Source: Ga0077527 sp964433345
GTDB taxonomy: Bacteria > Pseudomonadota > Gammaproteobacteria > Burkholderiales > SG8-41
Direction of reading: 5' to 3'
DNA length: 64,000 nt
Assembly: GCA_964433345.1 (NCBI GenBank)
Contig: CAYSQJ010000001.1
Location: 1 to 64,000, forward strand
The notes under the pieces are model-generated. The model saw only the letters and a list, made by a program, of their open reading frames with translations, ran no database searches and was not told where the DNA came from. Both the position numbers and the translations under genes were made by a program. Every line of letters starts with the position of its first letter. Position 1 is the stretch's first letter. Positions 50,621 through 59,305 of this stretch are shown here, in pieces.

Positions 50621-51674
50621 GAAGTTTGCAGGCGAGCTTAAGAAAAGCAAGCACTTACTTCCACGCCTTTCGGGTTTCCTCGCCATACTGCTGCTGGTAA
50701 TGCCGGCCGTCGCAGCAGAGCGCGCTGACGGCGCGCCCTGGGACTTGCGTGGCAGCGAGATCCAGGTCTTCATCGAGAACGATTCCCTCGGCGGCACCGA
50801 CCAGTACTACACCAACGGCATCAAGATCGGCGGCGGCGTGCCGGCCGAGCGCATCACCAAACTGATCACCCGCCCGCCCAATGCATTGCTCGACGCGATC
50901 AGCGACGGGGCGAGCAATCACTTCGGCCTGTTCATCGGACAGAACCTCTACACGCCGCGCGACATCACCATCGCCGCGCCGCAGCCCTTCGACCGGCCCT
51001 GGGCGGCGTGGTCGTACATCGGCGCCGTCGCGCAGAGCGTCAAGGAAGACCGGCTGCATACCGTCGAAGTCGATCTCGGTTTCGTCGGCCCGCCGGCGCT
51101 GGGCCGCCAGGTGCAGACCTTCTGGCACAAGTACGTGGTCGATGCGCCGGAGCCGATGGGCTGGGGCAATCAGATCCGCGCCGAACCCGGCCTGCTGCTG
51201 ACCTATCTGCACAAGCGGCGCTACGGCGACAGCAACGGCCTGCAGTTCGTGCCGCATGCGGGGGCCAGTCTCGGCACCATCATGACCCTGGTGCGCGCCG
51301 GCGGCATCGTGCGCGTCGGCCAAAACATGACCGGCTTCGGTCCCGACGGCATCGAACCCGGCGGCGCAATGCTGAAAAACACGCGCAGCGAACACGACGC
51401 CGGCCGCCGCCAGCCCTGGGAGTGGTTCGCTTTCGCCGGCGTCGACGGGCGTCTGATCGGCCACAACATCTTCCTCGACGGTTCGCTGTTCCGCAACGGC
51501 CCCGGTGTCGCGCGCCGCGATGCGGTGTACGACTTCACGACCGGGCTGTCATTGCGCATCGACAAGGTTCGCCTGTCGGTGACCCGCATCAAGCGCAGCG
51601 AGGAATTCCGCACCCCTATCGCCGGTGGCGGCAAACAGCGCTTCTACTCGGTCAATGTCGGCATCGAGTTCTGA
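50607..51674 (+). CDS. LpxR-like (DUF2219) outer-membrane lipid A deacylase family protein
   Basis: 355-residue predicted outer-membrane beta-barrel. It has a signal-like segment (FLAILLLVMPAVAAERA), then VFIENDSLGGTDQYYTNGIKIG with the Asn-Asp and Thr-Asn-Gly of LpxR enzymes, FVGPPALGRQVQTFWHK supplying the His, and a terminal aromatic residue (NVGIEF). LpxR removes the 3'-acyloxyacyl chain of lipid A. The GTG at 50607 lies inside the last 14 bases of the enolase-superfamily gene; a TTG follows at 50610. Enzymatic activity is inferred. Confidence 0.8.
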   Translation: MLICKKFAGELKKSKHLLPRLSGFLAILLLVMPAVAAERADGAPWDLRGSEIQVFIENDSLGGTDQYYTNGIKIGGGVPAERITKLITRPPNALLDAISDGASNHFGLFIGQNLYTPRDITIAAPQPFDRPWAAWSYIGAVAQSVKEDRLHTVEVDLGFVGPPALGRQVQTFWHKYVVDAPEPMGWGNQIRAEPGLLLTYLHKRRYGDSNGLQFVPHAGASLGTIMTLVRAGGIVRVGQNMTGFGPDGIEPGGAMLKNTRSEHDAGRRQPWEWFAFAGVDGRLIGHNIFLDGSLFRNGPGVARRDAVYDFTTGLSLRIDKVRLSVTRIKRSEEFRTPIAGGGKQRFYSVNVGIEF

Positions 51675-51775
51675 GGGAGCCGCCGGGTGCCCGCTGAACG
51701 CCTTAAGCAATCAACGTCCAGGCAATCAAGGCGGTTAAAGCCTTACGTTGTGCGCCTGTCCAGGGACGAGAACCA

Positions 51776-51976
51776 TTGAATCAGCCCATCACCGGCTTCC
51801 ACCAGGACGAGGACGGCGACTGGGTCGCCGAACTCGCCTGCGGCCACCACCAGCATGTGCGTCACAACCCGCCGTGGATCAACCGGCCCTGGGTCGCCAC
51901 GCCGGCAGGCCGCCAGTCAATGATCGGCCATGAACTGCCCTGCAAAAAATGCGAGGCCGGTGCGCCGCCGGACTGA
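51776..51976 (+). CDS. DUF3565 small zinc-ribbon-like protein
   Basis: 66-residue protein that starts at a TTG (51776) preceded by AGGGACGAG. The family pattern is complete: PITGFHQDEDGDWVAELACGHHQHVRHNPPW, then WVATPAGRQSMIGHELPCKKC. The Cys/His residues (CGHHQH, GHELPCKKC) look like a metal site. It ends six bases before the convergent SDR gene. Function unknown. Confidence 0.82.
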   Translation: MNQPITGFHQDEDGDWVAELACGHHQHVRHNPPWINRPWVATPAGRQSMIGHELPCKKCEAGAPPD

Positions 51977-51982
51977 CGCCGG

Positions 51983-52801
51983 CTAACGCGCTGCGCGCCG
52001 TACTTCGCCGCCGGTCATCAGCAGCACATCACCGCTGATCCAGCGCGCACTGGGGCCGCAGAGGTAACGCACGAGGTCGGCGACCTCCTCCACTGTCCCC
52101 GGACGTTTGATCGGAATCGTCGACAGGCGTTTTTCCCATTTCGCCGGGTCGCGCAGGGTGTCTATGCGCGCGGTGTCGAGGAATCCCGGCGCGATGACAT
52201 TGGCGGTGATGCCGTGTTCACCGAGCTCGTCGGCCAGTGCCGCCATCAGCGCGTGCATGCCGGCTTTCGATGCAGCATATGCGGAGAAGGTGGCCGGCGC
52301 CTTCAGTGCGGCGCCCGAGGAAATGCTGACGATGCTGCCGCCCTCGCCCTGGGCGATCATCTGCCGCGACACGTACTTGGAGCAGAGCATGGTGCCGGTC
52401 AGGTTGATGTCGACGATGTTGCGCCACAGGCCGTCGTCGAGGTCCTGCAGCGGCACGCGGTCGGCGGCGCGGGGATAGGTCGCGTTGTTGATGAGGATGT
52501 CGATGCGGCCGAGTTGGGTGACGACTTCCTGCACCATGCGCTGCACGTCCTCGGCCTTGCGCACGTCCATGTAAGCGCCGCAGCCGCGCACGCCCAGCGC
52601 CTCGATCCCGGCGACGACATCGGGCAGCCCGCGCCAGCCGTCCTGCTGTTCGTCAGCGGTGAGGCTGGAGTTGCCGCGGCTGCTGCCGGTGACGGCGACG
52701 TCGGCGCCGGCGCGGGCCAGTGCCAGTGCGATGGCGCGACCGAGTCCGCGTTTGCGCGTGGCGCCGGTGACGACGGCGACCTTGCCTTTCAGTTCCTGCA
52801 T
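51983..52801 (-). CDS. Short-chain dehydrogenase/reductase
   Basis: 272-residue SDR-family oxidoreductase. The cofactor motif is TGATRKRGLGRAIA (variant TGxxxxxGxG, residues 13-26), NNA in ILINNATYP, catalytic Ser in SISSGAA and YxxxK as YAASK. C-terminal PSARWISGDVLLMTGGE is typical. AGGAGAG lies six bases before ATG 52801. The spaced glycine motif with an inserted Lys-Arg resembles FabG/FabI-related forms that keep normal activity. Substrate unknown; single gene between oppositely oriented neighbours. Confidence 0.88.
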   Translation of the reverse strand: MQELKGKVAVVTGATRKRGLGRAIALALARAGADVAVTGSSRGNSSLTADEQQDGWRGLPDVVAGIEALGVRGCGAYMDVRKAEDVQRMVQEVVTQLGRIDILINNATYPRAADRVPLQDLDDGLWRNIVDINLTGTMLCSKYVSRQMIAQGEGGSIVSISSGAALKAPATFSAYAASKAGMHALMAALADELGEHGITANVIAPGFLDTARIDTLRDPAKWEKRLSTIPIKRPGTVEEVADLVRYLCGPSARWISGDVLLMTGGEVRRAAR

Positions 52802-52925
52802 GGTAACTCTCCTTTTGCAGCGGCGATGGTAGGCGACATCCCCGGCCGCGGCAACGCGACAGGGTGTGGACGCGAAAGCAGCGTGCGCCGCGGCGGGCAG
52901 TACAATGCCGCAGGAGGAAATGGAC

Positions 52926-53276
52926 ATGGCCTGGATCATCACCAAGTATTTTCTGACCGCGGCGGTGGTCGTGCTGGTGTCGGAAGTCGCCAAGCGCAGC
53001 GACAAGCTCGGCGGCCTGGTTGCCGCGCTGCCGATGGTGACCGTGCTGGCGCTGATCTGGCTCTACGTCGAGCAGCAGCCGCCGGAAAAGATCGCCAACC
53101 ACGCCTGGTACACCTTCTGGTACGTTATCCCGACGCTGCCGATGTTCCTGGTGTTTCCGGCCCTGCTGCCGCGACTGGGGTTCTGGCCGACGCTGGGCGC
53201 CTGTGTGCTGATCACGCTGGCCTCGTTCGGGCTGTTCGCGCTGCTGGTGCGGCGCTTCGGCATCGAGTTGCTGTGA
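52926..53276 (+). CDS. DUF3147-like small membrane protein
   Basis: 116-residue integral membrane protein with four hydrophobic segments (about residues 3-20, 28-46, 60-82, 88-108). The sequence AWIITKYFLTAAVVVLVSEVAKRSDKLGGLVAALP resembles the DUF3147 family. The start at ATG 52926 was chosen because AGGAGG at 52912-52917 is eight bases upstream; an ATG six bases earlier would be too close. Function unknown. Confidence 0.8.
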   Translation: MAWIITKYFLTAAVVVLVSEVAKRSDKLGGLVAALPMVTVLALIWLYVEQQPPEKIANHAWYTFWYVIPTLPMFLVFPALLPRLGFWPTLGACVLITLASFGLFALLVRRFGIELL

Positions 53277-53308
53277 GTTTTCAATCGATCTGAGTCAGGG
53301 AGTGTGCT

Positions 53309-53983
53309 GTGGCTGAAAAAATCGAACTGGTGGTCTGCGACATGGCGGGCACGACGGTGCGCGACGCAGGGCAGGTACCCAAGGCCTTCACCTCGGCACT
53401 GGCCGCGCATGGCATTGCAGTAACGCCGCAGGCGATCAACAGCCTGCGCGGTGCCTCCAAACGGCTGGCGATCCTGAACCTGATCCCGGACAGCGCTGAT
53501 CGCCAGGCCAGGTCCGAACAGGTCTATGCGACTTTCGTGCAGCATCTGGCCGAAGTCTTCAACGGCACCGTGGAGCCGGTGCCAGGCGCTCGCGAGGCCA
53601 TCGACACCTTGCGCGGCCGTGGCGTGAAGGTCGCGCTGAACACCGGTTTCGACCGCGAGACCACCGACCTGCTGCTGGATGCGCTGCGCTGGCGCGAGGG
53701 CGTGGTCGACGCCGTAGTCTGCGGCGACGAGGTGGCGCAGGGCCGGCCGGCGCCGTACATGATTTTCCGCTGCATGGAGGCGACCGGCGTCGTCAACGTG
53801 CGTTGCGTGGCCAATGCCGGCGATACCGTGCTTGATCTGCAGGCGGGTCATAACGCCGGCGTCGCGCTGAACATCGGCGTGCTGTCCGGTGCCCATGGCC
53901 GCGACCAGATGCAGCCGCATCCGCACACTCATTTGCTCGAAAGCGTGGCAGCCATACCCGAACTGATCGCGCGTCGGGCTTAG
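53309..53983 (+). CDS. Phosphonatase-like HAD hydrolase
   Basis: 224-residue HAD-superfamily hydrolase of the PhnX-like branch. Nucleophile Asp11 lies in VVCDMAGTTVRD, where the Ala-Gly-Thr-Thr form is typical of phosphonatase relatives. Motif II is NTGF, and motif IV GDTVLDLQAG. True phosphonoacetaldehyde hydrolase uses an extra Schiff-base Lys in the cap; none is obvious here, so ordinary phosphatase activity is more likely. Starts at GTG 53309, 32 bases after the DUF3147-like gene. No phosphonate genes nearby. Confidence 0.82.
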   Translation: MAEKIELVVCDMAGTTVRDAGQVPKAFTSALAAHGIAVTPQAINSLRGASKRLAILNLIPDSADRQARSEQVYATFVQHLAEVFNGTVEPVPGAREAIDTLRGRGVKVALNTGFDRETTDLLLDALRWREGVVDAVVCGDEVAQGRPAPYMIFRCMEATGVVNVRCVANAGDTVLDLQAGHNAGVALNIGVLSGAHGRDQMQPHPHTHLLESVAAIPELIARRA

Positions 53984-54054
53984 GCGACAGACCTTTCCCC
54001 CAGCTTGCCCGACGGTGATCGTTTGCCGAGGCCTGCCTTGCCGATACCTGTGAA

Positions 54055-54933
54055 ATGGAACTTTTGTCGATGCCGCCCGGCCCAAGTGCCGCCATGCATT
54101 CACTTGTCTTGTTGACCCTGCTGCTGATTCCCGCGCTGCTGCCCGTACACGCCGCGACGGACGTCAAGGCGCGGCCGTCGCTGACCGTGAAGAAAACGCC
54201 GGCCGCGGTTGCCGCGAAGCGCAAGGCCAGGCCGCAACCCTTGGCGACGGCACCCGTTGTCAGTGCGACCGGAGAAGGCCAGGCCGGGTATGTGCATTAC
54301 TGGCTGATCACTGCGCCCAACGGCGACCAGGAAATCCAGGTCGGCATCGAGCTGCCGGACCAGCGCATCGCCTGGTCGTTTCCGGGGCTGGGCGTGCATG
54401 TTGCCGCTTTCGTCGGCGATGGAGAGGTCGAGGTTCCGGGTGGAGCCTTCAAGGCGCAGCATCTCTACGGTTTGCGACCGTACGCCAGCGAGGCGGCGAT
54501 GCGCAGTTTGAGCGGCAAGCTGATGCAGCGGGTGACGCCGCTGGTGCGCAAGCGCGTGCCCTATTGCGAACTGAATGGCGTGACCGCGGAACTGTGCATG
54601 AGCTGCATGGGCTTTGTGTCGCAGGTGCTGTTTCCCGGGCGCACGCCGGAATATGCGAACTTCCCGCGCAATTTCCCGCGCATCGCCGGCGAGGAATATC
54701 ACACCACCGAGGACCTGCTGCTGTACCTGACCGGGCTGCATGCGCTGCCGGATGCGGCCGCCCGCCAGCGGCGGATCGCGGCACTGGGTGGTCCGCCGAC
54801 CCTGCAGGAGGAACTCGCGAGGCTGGCGCCGCAGCTGTCTGATGTTGCCCCGACCATGACGGCACGCGCGAAGGTGCCGGGCAAGCGCCCGCTGCGTCCG
54901 GCACCGAAGACCGCGATCCGGCGCGCCGGCTGA
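54055..54933 (+). CDS. Hypothetical exported protein
   Basis: Up to 292 residues; no family recognised. A signal peptide (MHSLVLLTLLLIPALLPVHA, residues 14-33) suggests that ATG 54094 may be the true start instead of 54055. A Lys/Pro/Ala-rich linker leads to a region with YCELNGVTAELCMSCMGFVSQVLFPG (three Cys; shown in parts CELNGVTAELCMSC), then FPRIAGEEYHTTEDLLLYL. The C-terminus is basic (RPAPKTAIRRAG). Probably periplasmic. No neighbour suggests a role. Confidence 0.7.
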   Translation: MELLSMPPGPSAAMHSLVLLTLLLIPALLPVHAATDVKARPSLTVKKTPAAVAAKRKARPQPLATAPVVSATGEGQAGYVHYWLITAPNGDQEIQVGIELPDQRIAWSFPGLGVHVAAFVGDGEVEVPGGAFKAQHLYGLRPYASEAAMRSLSGKLMQRVTPLVRKRVPYCELNGVTAELCMSCMGFVSQVLFPGRTPEYANFPRNFPRIAGEEYHTTEDLLLYLTGLHALPDAAARQRRIAALGGPPTLQEELARLAPQLSDVAPTMTARAKVPGKRPLRPAPKTAIRRAG

Positions 54934-54973
54934 GGGTCAGGTTTCCGGGTGCGGACCCGGAAGCCTGCCGGCT

Positions 54974-55705
54974 CTAGAAACTTTCGTCATCCCGCAGGTA
55001 GCGCCACTGCCCGACCGGCAGGTCGCCGAGCATGACCCTACCGATGCGCACCCGTTTGAGCCCCGTCACGGCCAGACCCACCTGTTCGCACATGCGGCGG
55101 ATCTGGCGTTTCTTGCCCTGGCGCAGCACAAAGCGCAGCTGGTCGCGGTTCTGCCAGGACACCTCCGCCGGCCGCAGTGCCTCGCCGTCGAGGCTGAGTC
55201 CGTGGTTGAGCAGGGCCAGACCATCGGCCTTAAGGCGGCCGCTGACCCGCACCAGGTATTCTTTCTCGACCTGCGAGTTCTCGCCGATCAGCCGTTTGGC
55301 GATGCGCCCGTCCTGGGTCAGCACCAGCAGGCCGGTGGAATCGATGTCGAGACGGCCGGCGGGCGCCAGTCCGCGCAAATGCTGGGGACTGAAGCGCAGG
55401 GGACTGCGGTCGTTGCGGTAACGGCTGTCCGCGGCTATGAGCATGATTGCCGGTTTGTAGTTTTTCTCGGGCTGGCCCGACACATAGCCCACCGGCTTGT
55501 GCAGCAATACCGTGACCCGCGCCTGTTGGCGGTTCTGAGCGGCGGCGCCGAGGGTGATGGTCTGGGTGGGCAGGATGCGGGTGCCCAGCTCGGTGACGGG
55601 CTGGCCGTCGACCAGCACCCAGCCGCGTTCGATATAGCTGTCGGCCTCACGACGGGAGCACAGGCCCTGCTCCGACATCAGCTTGGACAGGCGAATTTTT
55701 TCCAT
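54974..55705 (-). CDS. RsuA/RluB/RluF-family rRNA pseudouridine synthase
   Basis: 243-residue pseudouridine synthase. The N-terminal S4 domain is IRLSKLMSEQGLCSRREADSYIERGWVLVDGQPV (in parts: SKLMSEQGLCSRREAD). The catalytic Asp is in APAGRLDIDSTGLLVLTQDG, and the C-terminal basic block is RQGKKRQIRRMCEQVGL. LLHKPVGYVSGQPEK and the short length resemble RluF more than RsuA, so a 23S rRNA target is likely, but the subfamily is not certain. Single gene 93 bases downstream of hemL on the same strand. Confidence 0.88.
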   Translation of the reverse strand: MEKIRLSKLMSEQGLCSRREADSYIERGWVLVDGQPVTELGTRILPTQTITLGAAAQNRQQARVTVLLHKPVGYVSGQPEKNYKPAIMLIAADSRYRNDRSPLRFSPQHLRGLAPAGRLDIDSTGLLVLTQDGRIAKRLIGENSQVEKEYLVRVSGRLKADGLALLNHGLSLDGEALRPAEVSWQNRDQLRFVLRQGKKRQIRRMCEQVGLAVTGLKRVRIGRVMLGDLPVGQWRYLRDDESF

Positions 55706-55764
55706 GGCGGGGCGGTTTTGTTGCAGGGACTCACAGAGTGCAGCAATTTGTTAATTTATAAATA

Positions 55765-55785
55765 ATTGTTTTTATTGATATTTTT
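55765..55785 (-). repeat. AT-rich motif after hemL, shared with the region after fba
   Basis: Read on the minus strand it is AAAAATATCAATAAAAACAA plus T, 20 of 21 identical to 35661-35681. It begins 13 bases after the hemL stop; the other copy begins five bases after the fba stop, in the same orientation relative to the gene. Confidence 0.5.
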
Positions 55786-55798
55786 GTTTTTCCAGGGC

Positions 55799-57076
55799 TT
55801 AAAGTGCAGCAAAGACTTTTGCTGCAGCTTTGAGGGTGCGTTCGATTTCCGTGGGGCCGTGGGCAGCGGATACAAAGCCGGCTTCGTAGGCGGAGGGCGC
55901 GAAATAAACGCCCTCGGCCAGCATGGCGTGGAAGAAGCGGTTGAAGGCGTCCTTGTCACACTGCATCACCTCGGCATAGGTCGCCGGCGGCGTTTCGCGG
56001 AAAAACAGGCCGAACATGCCACCGACGTTGCGCGCCGAGAAAGGGATGCGCCGCGCCTGAGCCGCTTCAGCAAGGCCGCTGCACAGCTGGTGCGCGGTGG
56101 CGGCAAGACGGTCGTGGAAGCCCGGCGCCTGTATCAGCTGCAGGGTGGCGAGACCGGCGGCGACGGCCACCGGATTGCCGGAGAGGGTGCCTGCCTGGTA
56201 GACCGGACCCACCGGCGCCAGGCATTGCATGATGTCGCGGCGTCCGCCGAAGGCGCCCACCGGCAGGCCGCCGCCGATGACCTTGCCCAGCGTCGTGAGG
56301 TCGGGCTTGATGCCGTACAGAGCCTGGGCGCCGCCCAGCGCGACGCGAAATCCGGTCATCACCTCGTCGAAAATCAGCACTGCGCCGTGACGGGTGCAGA
56401 GTTCCCTCAGCATTTCGAGGAAACCGGGTCGCGGCGGCACCAGGTTCATGTTGCCGGCGACCGGTTCGACGATCACCGCAGCGATCTCGCCGCCCTCTCG
56501 GGAAAAGGCTGCTTCGACTCCGGCCGCGTCGTTGTAGTCGAGCACCAGGGTGTGAGCGGCGGTTTCCGCGGGCACGCCCGCCGACGACGGCTGGCCAAAG
56601 GTCAGCGCGCCGGAGCCGGCCTTGACCAGCAGCGAGTCGGCATGCCCGTGGTAGCAGCCTTCGAACTTGATGATCCTGCTGCGCCCGGTGAAACCGCGGG
56701 CGAGCCGGATCGCGCTCATGGTCGCCTCGGTGCCGGAGCTGACCAGGCGGACCTGTTCCAGCGAGGGCACCAGCCGGCGCAGCAGGTCGGCCATGTCGAC
56801 TTCAGCTTCGGTGGGCGCGCCAAAGGACAGGCCGCGCTCGGCCGCCTGCTGCACGGCCTTGATGACATCGGGGTGGGCGTGACCGCAGATCAGCGGTCCC
56901 CAGGAACCGACGTAATCGATGTAGCTGTTGCCATCGGCATCCCAGACCAGCGCGCCCTTGCCACGCTGGAAGAACAGCGGCGTGCCGCCGACCGACTTGA
57001 AGGCGCGCACCGGGGAGTTGACGCCGCCGGGGATGGTCAGCTGGGCATGGTTAAAGAGTTTCTGGCTTTTTTTCAT
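55799..57076 (-). CDS. hemL: Glutamate-1-semialdehyde 2,1-aminomutase
   Basis: 425-residue PLP enzyme that makes 5-aminolevulinate, the C5-route heme precursor. IPGGVNSPVRAFKSVGGTP near the N-terminus, GTEATMSAIRLARGFTGR, FDEVMTGFRV and the PLP-lysine motif TTLGKVIGGGLPVGAFGG are intact. The ATG at 57076 starts MKKSQKLFNHAQL; the thiE stop lies 26 bases inside it, so hemL overlaps thiE. The frame remains open upstream but is not HemL-like. Confidence 0.97.
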   Translation of the reverse strand: MKKSQKLFNHAQLTIPGGVNSPVRAFKSVGGTPLFFQRGKGALVWDADGNSYIDYVGSWGPLICGHAHPDVIKAVQQAAERGLSFGAPTEAEVDMADLLRRLVPSLEQVRLVSSGTEATMSAIRLARGFTGRSRIIKFEGCYHGHADSLLVKAGSGALTFGQPSSAGVPAETAAHTLVLDYNDAAGVEAAFSREGGEIAAVIVEPVAGNMNLVPPRPGFLEMLRELCTRHGAVLIFDEVMTGFRVALGGAQALYGIKPDLTTLGKVIGGGLPVGAFGGRRDIMQCLAPVGPVYQAGTLSGNPVAVAAGLATLQLIQAPGFHDRLAATAHQLCSGLAEAAQARRIPFSARNVGGMFGLFFRETPPATYAEVMQCDKDAFNRFFHAMLAEGVYFAPSAYEAGFVSAAHGPTEIERTLKAAAKVFAAL

Positions 57077-57701
57077 GGCGTGTTTCGAACAGTTTCCGGA
57101 ATTCAGTTGCCGCCTCGGTAACGTCTTCCGCGCCGAACACCGCGGAGATAACAGCGAGGGCATCGGCACCGGCATCCAGCAGCTGTGGCGCATTCTGGGG
57201 CGTGATGCCGCCGATGGCCACTACCGGCACTTGCAGGCGCTGCTTGGCGTGGGCGATCAGGGCGGGCGACGGGCGCACTGCGCCGGGCTTGATGGTGGAG
57301 GGGAAAAAACTGCCGAAGGCCACATGATCGGCGCCCGTGGCGACGGCTGTTTCCGCGAGTTCGATGCGGTCGTAACAGGAGGCACCCAGCAGCCGCTGCG
57401 GGCCCAGCCGTGCCCGCGCCGTTGCGATGTCGCCGTCCTCGCCGCCGAGATGCAGTCCGGCCGCGCCGCATTCGAGGGCAAGGTCGAGGTGGTCGTTGAT
57501 GATCAGCGGCACGCCGGCCGCGACGCAGAGGCTCTGCAGGGCCTGTGCCTGTTCACGGCGTCGCGCTGCGTCCGCTGTCTTGTTGCGGTACTGCAGCACC
57601 CGGACGCCGCCGGCGAGGGCTGCGCGTACGCTGCGCAGCAGCTCACCCGTGTCGGCAAGGTCGGGGGTGATCGCGTAAAGCCCTGCGATCGCCGGTTTCA
57701 C
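57051..57701 (-). CDS. thiE: Thiamine-phosphate synthase
   Basis: 216-residue barrel enzyme that joins HMP-pyrophosphate and thiazole phosphate to thiamine phosphate. LYAITPD, VLQYRNKT, PLIINDHLDLA, GLHLGGEDGD and GPIFP-like GSFFPSTIKPGA plus VAIGGITPQN are the expected motifs. The start is GTG 57701, overlapping the thiD stop (GTGA). Its end overlaps hemL by 26 bases, so thiD-thiE-hemL form one coupled transcript. Confidence 0.95.
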   Translation of the reverse strand: MKPAIAGLYAITPDLADTGELLRSVRAALAGGVRVLQYRNKTADAARRREQAQALQSLCVAAGVPLIINDHLDLALECGAAGLHLGGEDGDIATARARLGPQRLLGASCYDRIELAETAVATGADHVAFGSFFPSTIKPGAVRPSPALIAHAKQRLQVPVVAIGGITPQNAPQLLDAGADALAVISAVFGAEDVTEAATEFRKLFETRHEKKPETL

Positions 57702-58549
57702 GCCTGCGGCTCGTCTTGGCCTTCGGTTGCGCTGGAGGTTTCGTCCTCGCGCGCCCAGAACAGGCGGTCGGGAATGTATTGCCCCATGCCGGGGCGGAAG
57801 GCGAGCTTCAGCGATTGCCAGGTGTACTCCTGCGCGTCGCGCACGGCTTCCTGCATGTCGACGCCGTTGGCGATGGTCGCGGCAAGCGCCGAGGCCAGTG
57901 TGCAGCCGGAGCCGTGGTAGCTGCCCGGCAGGCGCGGCCAGGCGTCGCTGCGCACGACACCGTCGGCGTTGTAAAGCGTGTTGGTGACGTCCCCGGTGTG
58001 CTCGTGGGTGCCGGTGATCAGCACGTATTCGCAGCCGGCATCGAGTATGCGCCGTGCGCATTCGGCGAGATCCGGGTTGTCGTCCTCGTCGCCGTCATCG
58101 ATTGCCAGCCGGCGCGCCTCGATGCTGTTGGGTGTGACGATGGTGGTCTGCGGAATAAGCAGTTCACGTATGGCCGTGAGCATCTCATCGGAGGCGAGTT
58201 CGTCACCTCGGCCCGAGGCCAGCACGGGATCGAGGATCAGCGGAATCTCCGGGTAATCGGAAACCACCTCGGCCACCGCGGCAACGGCCTCCAGGCTGCC
58301 CAGTACGCCGACCTTGAATGCGGCGACCGGCATGTCCTCGAGGATGCAGCGCGCCTGGTCGGCAACCCATTCGCCGTCGATCGGCTGCATGCCGTCAACA
58401 CCGGTGGTGTCCTGGATCGTGATGGCAGTCACCACCGACACCGGATGGCAGCCCATGCTTGCGAGCGTCATGATGTCGGCCTGCAGGCCCGCGCCGCCGG
58501 TGGGATCGGTGGCGGCAAAAACCATCACAATGGGCGGGGAATCGGTCAT
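57698..58549 (-). CDS. thiD: Hydroxymethylpyrimidine/phosphomethylpyrimidine kinase
   Basis: 283-residue ribokinase-fold kinase that phosphorylates HMP and HMP-P for thiamine synthesis. VFAATDPTGGAGLQADI near the N-terminus, TAITIQDTTGV, ILDPVLASGRGD and the anion-hole GSYHGSGCTLASALAA are present. It begins a thiD-thiE-hemL run divergent from the rubredoxin gene. Length is slightly above the usual 265 owing to an acidic C-terminal tail (EDETSSATEGQDEPQA). Confidence 0.95.
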   Translation of the reverse strand: MTDSPPIVMVFAATDPTGGAGLQADIMTLASMGCHPVSVVTAITIQDTTGVDGMQPIDGEWVADQARCILEDMPVAAFKVGVLGSLEAVAAVAEVVSDYPEIPLILDPVLASGRGDELASDEMLTAIRELLIPQTTIVTPNSIEARRLAIDDGDEDDNPDLAECARRILDAGCEYVLITGTHEHTGDVTNTLYNADGVVRSDAWPRLPGSYHGSGCTLASALAATIANGVDMQEAVRDAQEYTWQSLKLAFRPGMGQYIPDRLFWAREDETSSATEGQDEPQA

Positions 58550-58651
58550 GCGCGGAATTTGGGCCCGGGGAATGAGGCGCGGTGAGGGGGATCAGCTAGA
58601 ATGTCGAGATGATTGTAGCTTAATAACCCCGAAGCAACCCAGAAGACGCTG

Positions 58652-58837
58652 ATGACCACCGACAACGGGCAGTACCGTAAATACATGTGCTTGATCTGCG
58701 GCTATATCTATGACGAAGCCGCCGGTGTTCCGGACGAAGGCATCGCCCCGGGCACCAAGTGGGAAGATGTGCCGATGAACTGGACCTGTCCGGAATGCGG
58801 CGCGCGCAAGGAAGATTTCGAAATGGTGCAGATCTGA
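58652..58837 (+). CDS. Rubredoxin
   Basis: 61-residue rubredoxin-type electron carrier with a single Fe(Cys)4 site: Cys13/Cys16 in CLICGYIYD and Cys46/Cys49 in CPECGARK. The acidic loop DEAAGVPDEGIAPGTKWEDVP is canonical. It is divergent from thiD and 13 bases before gloA. The partner reductase or alkane hydroxylase is not in the window. Confidence 0.96.
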   Translation: MTTDNGQYRKYMCLICGYIYDEAAGVPDEGIAPGTKWEDVPMNWTCPECGARKEDFEMVQI

Positions 58838-58850
58838 GGACGGAGTGGCG

Positions 58851-59246
58851 ATGAGGCTGTTGCACACCATGATCCGGGTCGGCGACCTGCAGCGCTCGAT
58901 CGATTTCTACACCCAGGTGCTGGGCATGCGCCTGTTGCGCAGGAAGGACTATGCCGAAGGCCGCTTTACCAATGCCTTCGTCGGCTACGACGATGAATCG
59001 CGCGCCGCCGTGCTCGAGCTGACCCACAACTGGGATACGAAGTCCTATGACATGGGCAACGGCTTCGGCCATGTCGCGGTCGAGGTCGAGGATGCCTACA
59101 AGGCCTGCGAGGAAGTGAAGAAGCGCGGCGGCAGGGTCACGCGCGAGGCCGGCCCGATGAAGCATGGCACCACGGTGATCGCCTTCGTCGAGGATCCCGA
59201 CGGATACAAGATCGAGTTCGTGCAGCGCAAACCCGGCGCGGAATAA
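58851..59246 (+). CDS. gloA: Lactoylglutathione lyase (glyoxalase I)
   Basis: 131-residue glyoxalase I that converts methylglyoxal-glutathione hemithioacetal to S-lactoylglutathione. Metal ligands fall exactly at the E. coli positions: His5, Glu56, His74 and Glu122. The N-terminus MRLLHTMIRVGDLQRSIDFYT and FVEDPDGYKIEFV are near-identical to E. coli. ATG 58851 was chosen over GTG 58845 because GGAG sits five bases before it. E. coli-like length suggests the nickel-type enzyme. Confidence 0.95.
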   Translation: MRLLHTMIRVGDLQRSIDFYTQVLGMRLLRRKDYAEGRFTNAFVGYDDESRAAVLELTHNWDTKSYDMGNGFGHVAVEVEDAYKACEEVKKRGGRVTREAGPMKHGTTVIAFVEDPDGYKIEFVQRKPGAE

Positions 59247-59254
59247 GTTGCCGC

Positions 59255-59279
59255 GCGGGCGGCCTGCCGGCTCGCCCGC
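59255..59279. terminator. Possible hairpin terminator between convergent gloA and rsmA
   Basis: GC-only stem GCGGGCGGCC / GGC-T-CGCCCGC with a TGCC loop and one bulged T, in the 59-base gap between convergent genes. No T-run follows on either strand, so termination efficiency is doubtful. Confidence 0.35.
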
Positions 59280-59305
59280 CGATGCCTTAACACAGGCGCT
59301 TGTAT

